Assembly: GCF_001625195.1 (NCBI RefSeq)
Contig: NC_054391.1
Location: 1,798,001 to 1,862,000, forward strand
Direction of reading: 5' to 3'
Length of the DNA stretch: 64,000 nt
DNA from: Drechmeria coniospora
Lineage: Eukaryota; Ascomycota; Sordariomycetes; Hypocreales; Ophiocordycipitaceae
The position numbers and the translations under genes are program-made. Below the pieces are notes generated by a model. It had not been told where the DNA came from. It searched no databases and was given only the letters and a program-made list of their open reading frames with translations. Below are positions 23,131-36,015 of this stretch, one piece after another; position 1 is the first letter of the stretch; each line of letters opens with the position of its first letter.

Positions 23131-23540
23131 GTGTACGTGGTGTTTTCTCTGACACTACTTTCAATTGGCCGTGAAAGAGTCGTGCACCGAATGTACATCT
23201 GTTACCCGGAAGAGTGCAAGATACCTCCTCTGTCACTTGAGCGTCGCGAGTGTGTACCAGTTGGTTCATGCGACAACAACGGCGCCGATGCATCATGGCC
23301 GCTAGTACTGATGAGGCATAATCGTGCTTTGTCGTTTCTCTCCCGCCGCCATGTGCCACCATGTTTTCGCTCGCTCGGCTTGCATTCCCAGCTTCCTATT
23401 ATTCGCTCGCTCGTCCCAATTCTTTCTCAACACATGATGCGCGTCGCTCTCCGTGCGTCGCCCGTCGCCTCCGAGAGCTGACCGACCGACGGCCGCAGGC
23501 GGTCTCGTGTGCCAGCCACCTCCCGCTTTCCTCGGCCGCG

Positions 23541-24413
23541 ATGCCGCCGCTTTGCTCTTTGACGCACTCGTTTCGAGGCGCCTTTCGCCTCCTGCCAATC
23601 GCTATACCGACCCTCCTTTCGACCCTCTGCGCGACCACGACACTCATTTCCGCGGCTCACGCGGCCCCCAGCCCCGGTCAAGGTGGCACCGGCGGCAACA
23701 ACGGCGGCACCGTCGGCGCGACGCCGCACGACAGCTACTCGTCTTCGGTCGGCGTCCTCGGCTGCAAGATCAACACCAACCGTGTCGCCTACTGGCCCGA
23801 CCCGGTCGACTGCAACAACATCTGCGTCTCCCTCTCGTACGGGAACCGGAAGCTCCATCTCCTGCGCGTGGACCAGTCCGCCGGCGCCTACGACGTGAGC
23901 TACGATGCCTGGAACTACCTCTACTCGGGCTACGGCGCGGCCGAGAAGCCGGTCGCTGGCGGCGCCGTCAGCATGAAGTACGAGAACGTCGATGCCTCCC
24001 ACTGCGCCGACCTCATCCATGGCGACGACGCCAAGCTTCCCCTCAGCGCCGCCAACAGCATGATCTTTCTCTCGAGCTGCCTGGACCAGTCGTCGAGCTA
24101 CGTGGCCAAGAATTACGTCCTCTACAACGTCCTCGATCCGCTCTGCTCCTTGGGTTACGATGAGCCCTGCCGACTCGATTGGCCCAACGGGAATCAGGCG
24201 GCCTGCCCCCACATCCTCGGCATGCCAGCCCGGCTCCGAGGCGCGCCCGTCTACAACCTTCGGTACCCAACCGGGCAAAAGGTTTTGGCCTCGTCCACGG
24301 GCGAGACCGAGGTGGGTGACGAGAGCCTGGCGAGGAGTCGCGCCCGCTTACGAGCGGCCGCTTTGCCCTGGATTGTTGCTGCCCTCGTCTTGGTGCTTGC
24401 CGCATGCTGCTAG
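23541..24413 (+). CDS. Secreted Cys-rich conserved fungal protein, putative C-terminal anchor
   Basis: The 290-residue frame is open from 23361, but the ATG at 23541 directly precedes a long hydrophobic signal segment (residues about 15-45, ending in the Ala-rich SAAHA cleavage-like site), so I place the start there. A Gly/Asn-rich linker follows. The core (residues about 75-230) has GCKINTNRVAYWP, a set of conserved-looking cysteines and many Tyr and Asp residues. The C-terminus is a hydrophobic run after a charged segment, which suggests a GPI or membrane anchor. It resembles fungal surface proteins sometimes annotated as RlpA-like, but I cannot confirm the fold. GC-rich codon use matches other real genes of the window. 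Confidence 0.75.
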   Translation: MPPLCSLTHSFRGAFRLLPIAIPTLLSTLCATTTLISAAHAAPSPGQGGTGGNNGGTVGATPHDSYSSSVGVLGCKINTNRVAYWPDPVDCNNICVSLSYGNRKLHLLRVDQSAGAYDVSYDAWNYLYSGYGAAEKPVAGGAVSMKYENVDASHCADLIHGDDAKLPLSAANSMIFLSSCLDQSSSYVAKNYVLYNVLDPLCSLGYDEPCRLDWPNGNQAACPHILGMPARLRGAPVYNLRYPTGQKVLASSTGETEVGDESLARSRARLRAAALPWIVAALVLVLAACC

Positions 24414-26359
24414 GGACATGCTGGGGAGCTCCTTGTCGAGTAAAATTAAGCATCATCCTATACCGGGTCGACTCCAACGAGACGTGGGCAGCTGCTGTTT
24501 TCGTCCTCGTGCTTGATGCCGGAGGCAGAGATGGGCCATTCTCCAAAAAGGGGAGCGCTTTGTCCGTCCATGTATCTGCCGGTGTTTTTTTTTAACTGCA
24601 ACTGCCGGTCGCACGCCCATCATCGGCCCTGGGTAGCTGCTAGCCCATCCTGTCATGCCGGACTCACCCCGGCCTGCATGCCGCTCGATGCAGGCGACGC
24701 CCGATGCAGAAGGCCACGACATGACATGACGTCCTCCCTCCGCTGAGGAAGAGGCCCGTGTGTTTGTTTGGCCTAGTTTTACTTGGTTCATCTTCATGTC
24801 GACTTGGTTGACGTTGTGAATGACGCCATTTCCATTTATACCCCTATAGCAACTTCTCCTCCTGGTCTGGTAGATGTCTCGATCACGGTAGAACCGTACA
24901 TGCATGACTTTTTTACTTCTTTTTTATTCATGCGGTCGGATGCATTCCAATGGCGACCACGGGTTTTGCTCGTTTTATCCCAGCATTCTTCTCAGACCTA
25001 TAATGTACATATTGTAGATTTCACATTCATTGTTTACGTTCTATTCATCAACATCTATATCATGCAATGTTTATTTTGATACATATATGTAAATGTAATT
25101 CTTCATATAGGAATACAAGAAGAGGTGTATATACAGTGTATATACTCGGTAGTCTTTGCCATTTCAATAGTACCATTTCAATGGATAGTACTCCGTACAA
25201 GTGCTCGTAAATGTAATGTACAAGCAGGAGACGGGGGTGTGTTAAGATCTAAGATTCATACAAGTACAAGTACTTGTAGGTTCCCAAAAATTAATAGTAT
25301 GTACTCCGTACATAAACTTGTGTATGTTGACTCCATATCTGGTACGGGTACGTAAGCGCACGCGCAGCAATACTTGAAGTTCGTGTGCTTGTCCATATAT
25401 TTATTCAATACTACTCATGCTGGTGGGTTTGTGTGTAATAGCGTACCGTCACCATCGCCTTTCAGACACGTACCTACTTTCTGCTTATTATTCAAGTACA
25501 CTATTTCCCCCAAATATTACCTAGTACTGTACATTCTCGTACCCAATGTGCTTACTTGGGAATGAATATTACAGACAAGTATAGATGGCGTTGTCGTCTC
25601 TTGTCCGTCTGACCTATGCCTCCCTTCCCCCTTTCTACAAGATCAAGTACTGTACGCTTACACGTTCACTTACACCTATCCCGCCATTTCATCACAACCC
25701 GAATCCCCAAGCTCCCGGCTTCGGCCCATCCTTCTCCAGACGATACACCGTGCGCATGAAAGCACCTGCCCATCAAGTAACCCAGCACCGGCTTGGCACG
25801 GGTCTCCCCCGAGTCCTTCTCCGCAATCCCCAACCCAGCCGATCCTTCGGGCGGCAGTGGTCATGCCCCTGTCCAATAATTTAACTACAGGGCGGGTCGG
25901 GCAAAGTCATGCGCTCCTCTAGAGCGGCATCCCCCACAAAGTCCCCCCTACGTAACCGTAGATGCCCCTCGGTTGGGTAAACACGTAATACGTCTCTATC
26001 CGGAAAGACGGCCGTCCTGTTGAGTGTCGTGTCCACGATCATGGCCACGTCGAACGGGTCGAACGGGTCAAAGAGGTTGATCGGTTCAAGGTGGTTGAAT
26101 GGGCCCCCAATCGTACTATTTTCATTATCCCATCGTCCAACCCTGCCAACACTTTGCCAACCTGTTGGTGCAGCTCATCCCGGGTGACGGCCGGCCGACC
26201 GGAGGTGGATTAAGGCAGGTGCGGGAGTCGAGGATGCGGGTACGAGTTCGAGCCATGGTCGTAGAAGTAGATAAAAAGGCCCTCTCTCGTCTCCATCATG
26301 TCGCAAAGCCAGAAGCAACGACTCCCAGCAAGCTAGTCACATCTCATTACTTCGCCATC
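24414..26359. other. Intergenic with sparse GTAC words
   Basis: The left half is unstructured; about 25100-25560 is AT-rich with several TACTCCGTA and CAAGTACTTG words (near 25189, 25263, 25300). The right 250 bp should be the phospholipase promoter, with an ATAAAAA run near 26270. No gene is supported. Confidence 0.5.
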
Positions 26360-27165
26360 ATGAAGGTAGTCTCCGCCCTCGTCACCCTCTACGCCTCGAC
26401 AGTCCTTGCCTTTCCTGCCAATATCCCAGCCTCCGCCAATGGTGTGACGTTTGTGAGACTCGCCTACAACACCCACGGCAAACATAGGAGCGCAACCGGT
26501 CAGGCCCTCGCTCATGTCACCGACGATCAGCCGACACAGAACCTCGCCTACGTCATCGACGACGAAGAGGGTCCGAACCTAGTCCCCATCACCGACGAGC
26601 TGCTCTTTGAAGTTTCTCTTCCTGAATTCTCAGCCCGTCGGGACAAACGAGATCCCGCCGGCGTCGACTGGGAGAGTGACGGCTGCACCAAGTCCCCCGA
26701 TTACCCCTTCGGCTGGCCCTACCTCCCGGCCTGCCACAGACACGATTTTGGATACCGAAATTATCGCAAGCAAAAGCGATTCGCACAGATATCAAAAGCA
26801 CAAATCGATCTCAAATTCAAACAAGAGTACGTTCTCCTCCACCACATCGAGATGCCTTCCCTGACAAGATTTGTTTTCGTTGCAGCTTGGTATATCAGTG
26901 CTCTGGAGTCTCGGCGGAAGACGCATGCAAGGCGCTCGCCGAGGTCTACTATCTCGCTGTCCGCCACTTCGGGGGTCGAGATGCCGAAAAGCGCGACGGA
27001 TCGGCCAGGCTTGAGCCAGAAAATCAAGCGTCCGTGGCAGCGTACGACAAGGCTGTGGCGGCGTGCGACAAGGCCTTCAAGGACGCTCAGGAGGCTGGCC
27101 AGCTGCCGGTATCCGTGAATGAGCGGGCGTCAGGAGAGGGCATGGGATTATGTCCAATCCGCTGA
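26360..27165 (+). CDS. Secreted fungal phospholipase A2 (group XIV-like)
   Basis: Exons 26360-26826 and 26886-27165 give 248 residues. A signal peptide (MKVVSALVTLYASTVLA) is followed by a propeptide of about 75 residues that ends near the dibasic Kex2-type site RRDKR. The catalytic domain has DGCTKSPDYPFGWPYLPAC and then HRHDFGYRN, which holds the His-Asp pair of this family. The splice restores DLVYQC, the Cys-bearing helix expected next. Donor is GTACGT and acceptor TTGCAG, 59 nt. The enzyme should hydrolyse the sn-2 ester of phospholipids outside the cell with Ca2+. It converges with the carboxypeptidase gene, 234 bp away. The start ATG follows a TA-rich leader and is the only one that gives a signal peptide. 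Confidence 0.9.
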
Positions 27166-27399
27166 CCTCTTCTTGACGCGCACTCGCACGCATCAAATGC
27201 ACGCACCTCACTGTACATAATGCCTCTCCACTGGACATGGCTTTGCGGCTGGACATACCCATACATACCACGATAACGACGGATACGACTTGGACTTTAG
27301 CACCCCAGGCGGGGAAATTGCATATAAATATGATATAGCATGCGCACTTGTTTTAAACAAGGACCATTTCCATGAGCCAAACCCCGAAGCTGAAACAAA

Positions 27400-29232
27400 T
27401 CAGCAGCCCCTTTCCATGCACGGGATAGCAACTGTCCCCTTGCCCAGCGGTTCCGTCATCTGTGTCACGTTCAAAAGCCCAGGGAGAGTGAAGGGTATTG
27501 CGCTGCTCAGGTTGCGTACCCTACCCAGGAGTTTCTCGAGGTGGCGAAAGGCAGAAGCCGGCGCGGAGGCGGGACCCTGGTGCCCGGCAAGCTGTGTTAC
27601 AACAAGGGTGAGTCCGCGCTCGTGGTGAGAGGTGCCGACGACGCCCGAGCCCCCCGGGTTGCTCTCGCCATAGTACTTTCCTCTGCCATGGTCGAAGCCG
27701 TAGAGGGGCACGTAGAATGGGTCGCTCGGTCTCGTCTGGAAACCAAGGAGGCTCCCCCATGTCATGTTTTGTATGCCCAGCAGGAGACCGTTGAGAGGAA
27801 GGACGGCATCCATGAATCCGTGTGCGAGTATCACATTATTGGTCCGATCGATCACATTGGGCAGCTCGTAGTTTCCGGGCGGCAGGGACTCGTCCATGTG
27901 AGAGAGGTTGAAGACTTGCCGTGTGCATCGCGACCACTTCACGTCGAGGGGCGCGTTAATGGCCATTTTGACGTCCTGACGATCAAAGTACGGCTCCTCG
28001 AGGAGCGGATCGTGCACCTTCGGGCAGCGGTCTCCTATGTTGTATACACTGAAGCAAGGGTTGGCGGCAACGGCCTTGGTGTAGATGAAGTAGAAGAGGG
28101 ATTCACAATCGGCCTGCACCGTGCCGTTGGGGGGTACTTGTCCGGGCGGCGGGTATATTGGCGCCGGTCCGGAAGGTGGATAGGTTAGATACTTTCGTTC
28201 ATAGGCCCCGAAGCCGCACGCTTCGGATGTCGTGCGAATCTGCCGCATTGTCGCGTCGTCGAGGGCTAGCAGGTTGTGGTGCTGCTCTACAAAGCTTGGT
28301 ATAATGACATTGGACTGGACCATTTCATCAAAAACAATGCCGTTGTAGATGATCATGCCACCGACGTCAAAGTACTTGCTGTCGTTGGCGTTGATCATGT
28401 GGCTCGATATGAATGAGCCATAAATGCCTCCATACGACTCAGCTGCAATGTACACCTTATAACCCTGCAGGCTAAAGGTATCGACGAAGTTCTTCCAGAA
28501 GCCCATGAACTGCCGAGCGACATCGTCTTCGTTCTTTACTGTTGACGTGCCCTTGGAGAAGCCAACGGATACGGGTTGCTCAATCCACACGACGTTGGTG
28601 AGCTCATGCCAACTCCACGGATTTTTCACCGGCTTCCGCGTGCCCGGTTGCCAGAGAAAGGGGCCATTTTCTTGAAGGAAGCCGAGCAGGGAGGAGCACG
28701 CGGGCTGTTTCAGCCTGTCAGTGGCATTCGGATCTGGTGGGAGGGGGGGGTCGATAATCCAGACGTACTCCTCCGTTGAGCCAAACGACAATTTCCTTCT
28801 TCTCCTTGTGTTCTTCGTTGACGGTCGGGAAGAACCAAAAGTACAAGTGGTCGCGCTCGTCCTTCATATCGGTAATGGGAAGCAGGCCGGCGTAAGACTC
28901 TCCAACGTCGTAGGCAACATCTGGTACATTTGTTCCGTTTACGGCAAACTCTGCATCGTACCATCACTCGATTAGCTAGCGAATATCAACAACTGAAGGG
29001 GCCGTCGTTGCAGACTCTCAGTGGAACGGTTGAGAAACCGGTACCCTGCCGATGACCTGGCGTGAACGTTTGTCGAAGGCTTTTCCGGAGATCCGCCGTC
29101 TTGGGCGGTCCATGGTGCAGTATCCGGAGTCGGGCCATGTATCCATCGGAGGATGTCATCCACCTGCTCGTTACGTCTCGCGATGGATGTTGAGCAGAGC
29201 CCCAACAGGGGCATCAGCCAGAGGGTTCTCAT
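27400..29232 (-). CDS. Secreted serine carboxypeptidase, family S10
   Basis: On the minus strand, exons are 29232-29016, 28950-28769 and 28704-27400, giving 567 residues. A signal peptide (MRTLWLMPLLGLCSTSIA) opens exon 1. The splices restore NRSTEKFAVNG and then WLNGG-PACSSLLGF, both expected for S10 enzymes (usual form NGGPGCSS). Catalytic Ser is about residue 223 in AESYGG (usually GESYGG); the Asp lies in AHGFMDAV and the His in AGHQGP near the C-terminus. Five or more N-glycosylation sequons are present. Introns are 65 nt (GTCTGC donor, weaker) and 64 nt (GTACGT). A longer open frame reading through the second intron begins at 28791 and should not be taken as the start. It should remove C-terminal residues from peptides outside the cell or in the vacuole. 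Confidence 0.9.
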
Positions 29233-31101
29233 CTTGCTAGCACAACGGAAGAAATTGTTCAAGGAGATGGCATAGTTGGGCAAGTGTTGGACACGCAGCT
29301 CCTTCGCCGACTTTACATACAGAACTGGAATCAAGTTCAGCACCTATCTTACGTTACACGAGACGGGACTTGGCACGCCGCGAATCAGTCCACTCTCTCG
29401 GCTTCGGTGAAGTTGAAGGCAAGGTTCAGTTTGATGAGGGATAATGGTCAGGCGAGATGCCAGCATTCTGCACCAGAGGTCACGCCATCGAACCAACTAT
29501 CGCCTATGCCAACCATTCCCGACTACTGCAAGCTGAGTTCGGCCGCATTTCCATACAGGAATAGATAATTATTCGCGCAACTGGGGCAGCGTATGGCCAG
29601 GCAACTTCTATCATGTAGAGTACGTCGGAAGGGTACGAACGGATGGAGGACAGCCGGCGATAGTTGTCCATGCATAGACTTGTTGTGCACTGGGGCATTG
29701 CCGACAATGGATGCAAAGGGGTGTCGACCAGCAACTGGCGAAGCCTTCACCTACCCTAGAACTTTTCCTCAATTTCCTCATTTCGGCAGGCAGCACTAAA
29801 TAAGAATTACTACATGCATGCATGCACTCGCTCATATGCAGCAACTCATATCCAACACGCCAGCACACTGACATGTAAACCAGTATTGCATGGCTGCACA
29901 TCCAGGACCTTCTCTTGTGGCAATGGCTGAGGGAATGGGCAACACTTTCCGCCAACGTTGTCCTCGTAATCACTCCATGAAGTGCGGCAATATTCCCTTT
30001 TACGTGAACATAGGGTACATCCCGGGATCCGTCAATAAGACCATTATCATCCATTTCATATTCCTGTGGAACAACAAGGCCTTCAAGTACTCGTACGAGA
30101 ACGTGTATTTAGGGAGGTGGATACGTTGCTTGTATGTTGGCAACATTTTGTTCGGCATATTGAACGGTACACGCACGAGTAAGATGTAGATGGAGTGTTC
30201 CGTAATGCCCCGTGCATACTTTGTAATACTTACAACTAATACTCCCTAGGCCCTCCATAGAAATACATCAATGCTGCCAAGCATCAGGCGCGGCAAGTTC
30301 CGACCCCGGTCCCTTGTTTTGGATCATCGTCTCAGCATATCCTGGAGTAACGCAAAAACCAAGCGGGAAGGGGGCGCCGCCTCCTTGCGGAATCCGGGTC
30401 TCGACAATTTAGAGTTGTTGCTGATGCATACCAAGTCGAGACATCTTTCCAAATTCCTGGTCAGGATTCCAGCCATCACGACCTTGCCAATCCCCCCGTG
30501 GTGGGCGGGCTATGGTCTTCGCTGGCGAATAAAGGCCGGTGTCCTGGCTGAAGAAATTGAACATGCAGGGTCACAAAAATTCCTCGACCGTGACGACTAA
30601 TCCGCTTGCTGTGAGATGTCTCTCCCTGTAAGAGCCTCGAGGTGAGGCTGGCCGTTGGATTTAACGTCAAACGCGCTTCGGCCAGGACAAGGCGTCTCCG
30701 TCGTTCTAGGAGAGCGAAAAGGCTCCCTTGCCTGAAAGCCGATAAAGCACTACCACGATGTGCGCCTGTTAGGTTGCGTCCAGCCAACGCGCCCACGAAG
30801 TTTGCACACGTGAGGTCACGCCGTAATTCCAGACGAAAACCTCGAGTGCACGCACACACGTATAACTACCTGCACATACTTACGCGTCCAGAAGCGTGCG
30901 GGAATGGGACGTGGGGATGTGATAATACCGTACCGTGCGTATTGTACAGTATAATACTCCAGTTACAGTTCACCAGTCGCCATGCCGTCCCATTTGTCGC
31001 ATTAAACATGCGTGCATGATATAATCTCGCGATTTGTCTGGTGCTTCGTGTCCTTGATTCATCCTTGGATTGATTGAGTTGATGAATGCAAGGTCGTAGC
31101 C
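29233..31101. other. Intergenic, no supported gene
   Basis: Short frames on both strands lack motifs. The GTAC words are nearly absent here apart from a few isolated ones. The right end should hold the promoter of the DUF5722-like gene. Confidence 0.5.
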
Positions 31102-33445
31102 ATGTTTCTAGGCCAATTTCTTCCCTCTGCATCCTTGCTTTTGCTTTGTGGTCGCGCCAGCTCGGCCTCTTTGGGCGAGGCGGACCAGCATGGGTTGATA
31201 ATGTTGGTAGAGTATCTACCGATGGATATTGTCTGCTGCGATTCGACATGGTCACAAACGACGATTGTTCGGTACGTAAGCTTTCCGTTTCCGTCGACAT
31301 CGAAACTGATGCCGGGGCAGAACGGTATTGAAAGCCTGCGAGACTTGCTCACCACACACGCAAGATTCGGCAGAGACGCGGAAGGGGCTCGATCCATCTC
31401 GAACGAGACGTCTTACTGCATCGGCCACGACGACGCCGGAGCTGTCATCTTCGAGATATTCATCAGCAGATACCCAGAAGGGGCTTGATCCATCACGGAC
31501 GGGAGTTAGTACCGCATCGATTCCCACAACGTCGTCAGATGTGTCATTGTCGAGATATTCATCGGCCGATACCCAGAAGGGGCTTGATCCATCTCGGACA
31601 GGAGTCAGTACCGTATCGATTCCCACAACCTCGTCGGAGGTGTCATCCTCGAGACATTCATCGGCCGATACCCAGACGGGGCTCGATCCATCCCGGACAG
31701 GAGTCAGCACTGCATCGATTCTTACAACATCGTCAGAGGCGTCATCGGATGTACCTTCCTCGCAACCCACAGCTTCATCTACGGTTGCTGCAACGGAATC
31801 GTCGGCGACCTCGGCATTCTCATCAGTCGCACCCTCCTCGTCACATTCTGCCGTTTCTTCATCGTCGGCCGCTCCGTCGTCGGCATCGGTGACGACGTCG
31901 GACACGTCTCAAACGTCGGCTGCTTCGTCGTCGGCATCGGCAACGACAACCCCAACGCAAGCCGCGCTGGCGTATCCGATAAGGACCCCCGATCGGATCA
32001 AGGGCATCTATGCCGACTTCTTCCCAGACATGAACGAAATATACAAAGCAGATCCCGGTAGCCAGTCGTTGTATTTAATATGGGCAGACTGGGAACCGAG
32101 GAAAAAGGCAGCCCCATGTGCCGCTGACGAGCAGGAGTATGACGGCCACTGCTTCATCATCGCACCCGAGGTGGACGAAGCCATTCGCACATGGAGCGAG
32201 CAAGGGCTCATCACATTAGCGTTCGTCTACGGCACGCCTGCCTGGGCACGTTCGATTCGTCCTTGCGAAGCAGGCATCTACTGCGTTCCCGACGATGCCG
32301 CCGACTATGGACGATTCGGCGGCATGCTGGCCCGACGGTACAATGGGCTCAACGGCAACGGGCGCATTGCCGATTTCGTCCTCGGCAGGGAAGTCGGGAA
32401 CTACCGCTCCTTTGACATCGGCTGCGGCCCGGGCTCGACGGCTTGCGACAAGACCGAGTGGATCAATCTGATTGTGGCAAACTACAATGCCGGCTACGAT
32501 GCCATATTCGCCGAGCAGTCGACGGCGAGGATCATGACGTCGATCGACAACAAGTTTGGCGAGACACTGGAGAATGCTGCCGACGGTCAGCTTTGCGGCA
32601 AGAGTGTTCTGTTGGGCCTTGGGAACAATGCCGGCGGCCGGCTCTGGCGGGCGTCGATTAACGCCTACAACAAACCCGAGGCCCTTCGGTTTGACTACCT
32701 GGATTATCCATATGTAACGATGGGAAACGTCGGAATCCTCGTCGGCTGGCTGATACAACAATTCCCTAACGAGCCCCAGGTACGGGACGTGCAGTTGGCC
32801 GAACAAGGGCTCCCTGGTCGCCCCAACTTCGAGGATACATCGGCGAGTTCTCTGTGCTTCGGATTCCGAAACGCGCTCGGCACGCCAGGAATTGATAACT
32901 ACATATATTATCATATGCTAGATCAGCCTGGCGAGATCGACAAGTTTGGACTTTTTAGGGAGGATGGAACTCCCAAGGGGTTATGGGGGATCTGGGCCAA
33001 CTCGAGCCGCCCCAACTGGTCCCCTGGGCTTCTCTCCCACAGCTGCGGATTTCAGAACCTTCCCTACCTTGAGATGAACCTCGGCCGCGGCAACAGCGGC
33101 AGTTACATCGCCTCTAGCAGGAAGCTACCGTCGTCCTATCTTGGCGACGGGAGATTTTTTCTCCACCATTCTGAGCAGCCAAACAGCATTATGCTGTACG
33201 AGTGCAGTACTGCCGCTGGGTCGAGGCTCATGGCTGATCCTTCATGCAACAACGAGCTTCCGTATGGGCCCGTAGGATGGATCTATACTAGCCAGGTCCT
33301 CCCGAGCACCGTGCCTCTGTACTCTTGCTACAACCAGGTATCGGGCGCCTACTTCCCATCGTTCGCGTCGGACTGTCGGGGGCAACCCAATGTGCAGGTG
33401 TTGGGCCTGCTGGGGTACGTCTTTCGAAACCTCCCAAGCCCATGA
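31102..33445 (+). CDS. Secreted TIM-barrel protein, DUF5722-like, with N-terminal 33-residue repeats
   Basis: Exons 31102-31271 and 31321-33445 give 764 residues. The first ATG gives a signal peptide (FLPSASLLLLCGRASSAS); the 49-nt intron has a GTACGTAAG donor and GGGGCAG acceptor. Residues about 73-203 are four copies of a 32/33-residue unit beginning S-A-D-T-Q-K-G-L-D-P-S-R-T, followed by a Ser/Thr-rich linker to about 273 that should be heavily O-glycosylated. Residues 274-620 resemble DUF5722 proteins, which look like glycoside-hydrolase barrels (YADFFPDMNEIY, GTPAWARS, YYHMLDQPGEIDKFGLFREDG). The last 120 residues have repeated aromatic/Gly units (LYECSTAAG..., PLYSCYNQVSG..., ending LLGYVF) like the DUF5648 carbohydrate-associated repeats. 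A wall-associated polysaccharide role is inference. The N-terminal exon is the least certain part. Confidence 0.8.
31367..31759 (+). repeat. In-frame 99-bp minisatellite, 4 copies
   Basis: One 96-bp and three 99-bp units encode 32/33-residue repeats. Units 2 and 3 are nearly identical at DNA level; units 1 and 4 are more diverged at their ends. The array lies wholly inside the coding frame, and all unit lengths are multiples of three. Confidence 0.9.
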
Positions 33446-36015
33446 TGCACATGGCAGATGTTTGGATCATCGGCTGGCATCTGGTGTGCAGTAGGACTTG
33501 TCCACGGGAAGACAGCACAAGTGCAACCGTGTGCGGCATGCCAGGCGCTCATGAAATGTACATGGCTATCACGCAAGGCTTGAAGGGTGCGTGCGTCCAT
33601 GTACGGAGAAGGTTGACTGCGAGGGACACTCTGATTAGCACCGAGGAAACATGAAAAGCAGGGTTGGGGGGAGGGGGGTGACCGAACGCCGGGGGCATCA
33701 TGCAAAATAGTACTACCCGCAAGCTCTGCTGGCAATAGCCATAGGAAACAAAAATATCCATCGCCATCTCCTCTTCCGTCACGCTCCTTCCACGCTGTCG
33801 TCCAGCAAGCGGACGCAAGGTACAGGACGCGTGCAGGCGAGGGAAATGCAAATGCGAAACGGCGAGGGTCAGGCCGACTGGCGGAGACGCTCACCGGCAT
33901 GACGAGCACCCGTGGTCAGACTGCGATGGCCACTCTGTCCAAGCACGGCAAAGGGGATGTGGAAGTGGCAGCGCAGGCTGACGCTCGACGTCACCTGCTG
34001 CCCCATTTCCGCGAGATCAATGCGGTCTGCGGGCGGCATCTCGACGGCCGAGGCCCGCTCGAGGGAGAACGAACAAATGACCCCGCTGGGCCTCGTCGAA
34101 AGCCATCGGTGTGCAGTTGCGAATCGATCGCCTCGGTGCAACCTTTGGCAGGGAGACAGTTCCATTTTGTCGTCCTGTCATGGTTCCGTGAGACGTATCA
34201 GTGCCCTCAGGACTGAAAGACGTCCAGACATTGGTCCAGGTCGCTGCCTGGCCGAGCGGTGTAGTCCTGCCCCTGGCTGATTGCCGTCTGCCCGCACAGC
34301 TGGCGAGAGTCACGCCGGTTCATGCCTAGCTGGAGACGGAGGGCGACGCTCACAACAGGAACGAAGAAGCGACAATGGGGCGAAGAAGGGGCTGAAGGGT
34401 TGCGTATTGTCGTTTATCTACCCACGGGCTCGCAAAGCAGGATGGTGCCAAGGTCAGCGTTCTGAACGACAGTCCACGAACTTGGTACAGTACTGTGCTC
34501 CGTACAAGGGTAGAAAAGTACGGCGTACAGCGAGACGGTTCGTTACGCGGCACTATGCGACTATTCGACTGCTGCATGCAATTAACAGGTATTCAGCTAT
34601 CCTGCTGCTGAGTACGGAGTAATTGTACGTACTTTGGCACATACTGTATTACTCCGTACTATTCATACTCCATACTATTCATACTCCATACTCCATCAAA
34701 GGTACTTGCTAGCATTCGCGTACGGCACGGTTGAGGCAGGCACAGGCAAGTAAGTACAGCACATGTACTCCATACATGCAGATACATTGCAGTGTTTACT
34801 TGACTACAGAGCACTTTGCAAGTAATAATTTGCACTCACTGTAGTAATACATGTGCACACAGTCCATTTGCCGAGGCAAAAGGAATCTGTCATGCCTTTC
34901 CTCCGTACTGTCGAGCAAACACCGTCTCGTCACAACTTGTGTTTCGGGCTGGAACGCGTCACGACCCTTAAATGTGCAAGTACTTAAGTAAGTAAGTGCT
35001 GAACTTACTGTACTTGCGCACGCATTTTGCGGGCCGCGCCGAACATGGCGTGACTTTGCCACCCACAGCCACCACCAGCACCAACACCCATGTACCGTCC
35101 GTACAGTACTGATAGGTATCTACCTAGTACATAGCAGGTACATGTACAGGCCTGGTAGTCGGTACTCCAGCGTGACACTGACCGCAACACGTAATGAAGT
35201 ACTGTTCGTCCATGTACTGTACTGTACTCCGCACGAGCAAGTACACCAGCTGTGAGAGCATGCTCCATTAGTACCGGGCTACAGCACAGCACGGCACCTG
35301 GGAAATGTTGCAGCATACAGTACGGAGTGCTGGCGGGTGCCTACCTAGCGCCTTGCAGTGCTGGAGCCGTGTCTTTACTGCAGGTCGAGTTCCGTCCCCA
35401 CGTCGGCAGAAGGAAGTCGACCTCTCGCGGGATATGCGCTTTTGGTTTGCCCCTCGCTGTATTTAAAGCATGGAGAGCAACCATCGGCCAAGACTGGCGT
35501 GGTACGTGAAAAGCCAGCGCAAAGAATGGCCGAGAATGCGAAGAAAAGCAAAGCAGCAGAGGCAAGGATCTAGCCAGCGCCAGCCAGCGTCTCCAGTAGG
35601 CGCACCACGGGAGTGGGTGGGTGGGGGTGGACGTTGGCCAAGTCAGCGGCAGCGGCAGCGGCAGCGAACAATGCTAGCGGCTGCTGGGTTGATTACAGGG
35701 CCTACGACACCTGCACTGCACTGTTCTCCACGGAGGAATGCAGGGCAGGTGTGCCCGTAATTACTCGGATATGCGACGCTCGGTGCTGTAAGTCCGATGT
35801 TGGCACAAGCACTCCGTGCGGACAGGGGCAATCCGTCAGCAATCCATGATGCGTTGTGACAATGAGGCGTGCGGAAGATGCATTTGCATCTGTCGCTACC
35901 CTTTCAAGGGCGAACAAGCAACAGCGCGTATTCGTCGTCGGGTAGCCCGTCGTTCAGCAGCAAGGACCTCCAACGAGCTACCTAGTAACCAACACTAAGT
36001 AAGTAGGTGAGCGCC
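33446..36015. other. Intergenic, with GTAC block at 34480-35330
   Basis: No gene is supported. From 34480 to 35330 TACTCCGTA/TACGGAGTA words recur (34496, 34610, 34650, 35225, 35320), with a short CATACTCCATACTATT tandem near 34660-34695. A GCAGCG run lies at 35640-35665. Confidence 0.55.

Noticed and set aside
28705..28791. ATG at 28791 as start of the carboxypeptidase
   Set aside because: That frame reads through an intron; the family N-terminus is encoded by two upstream exons that restore the NGGP motif.
31252..31905. 217-codon minus-strand acidic repeat protein
   Set aside because: It is the reverse of the in-frame minisatellite; the plus-strand frame continues into a recognisable domain.
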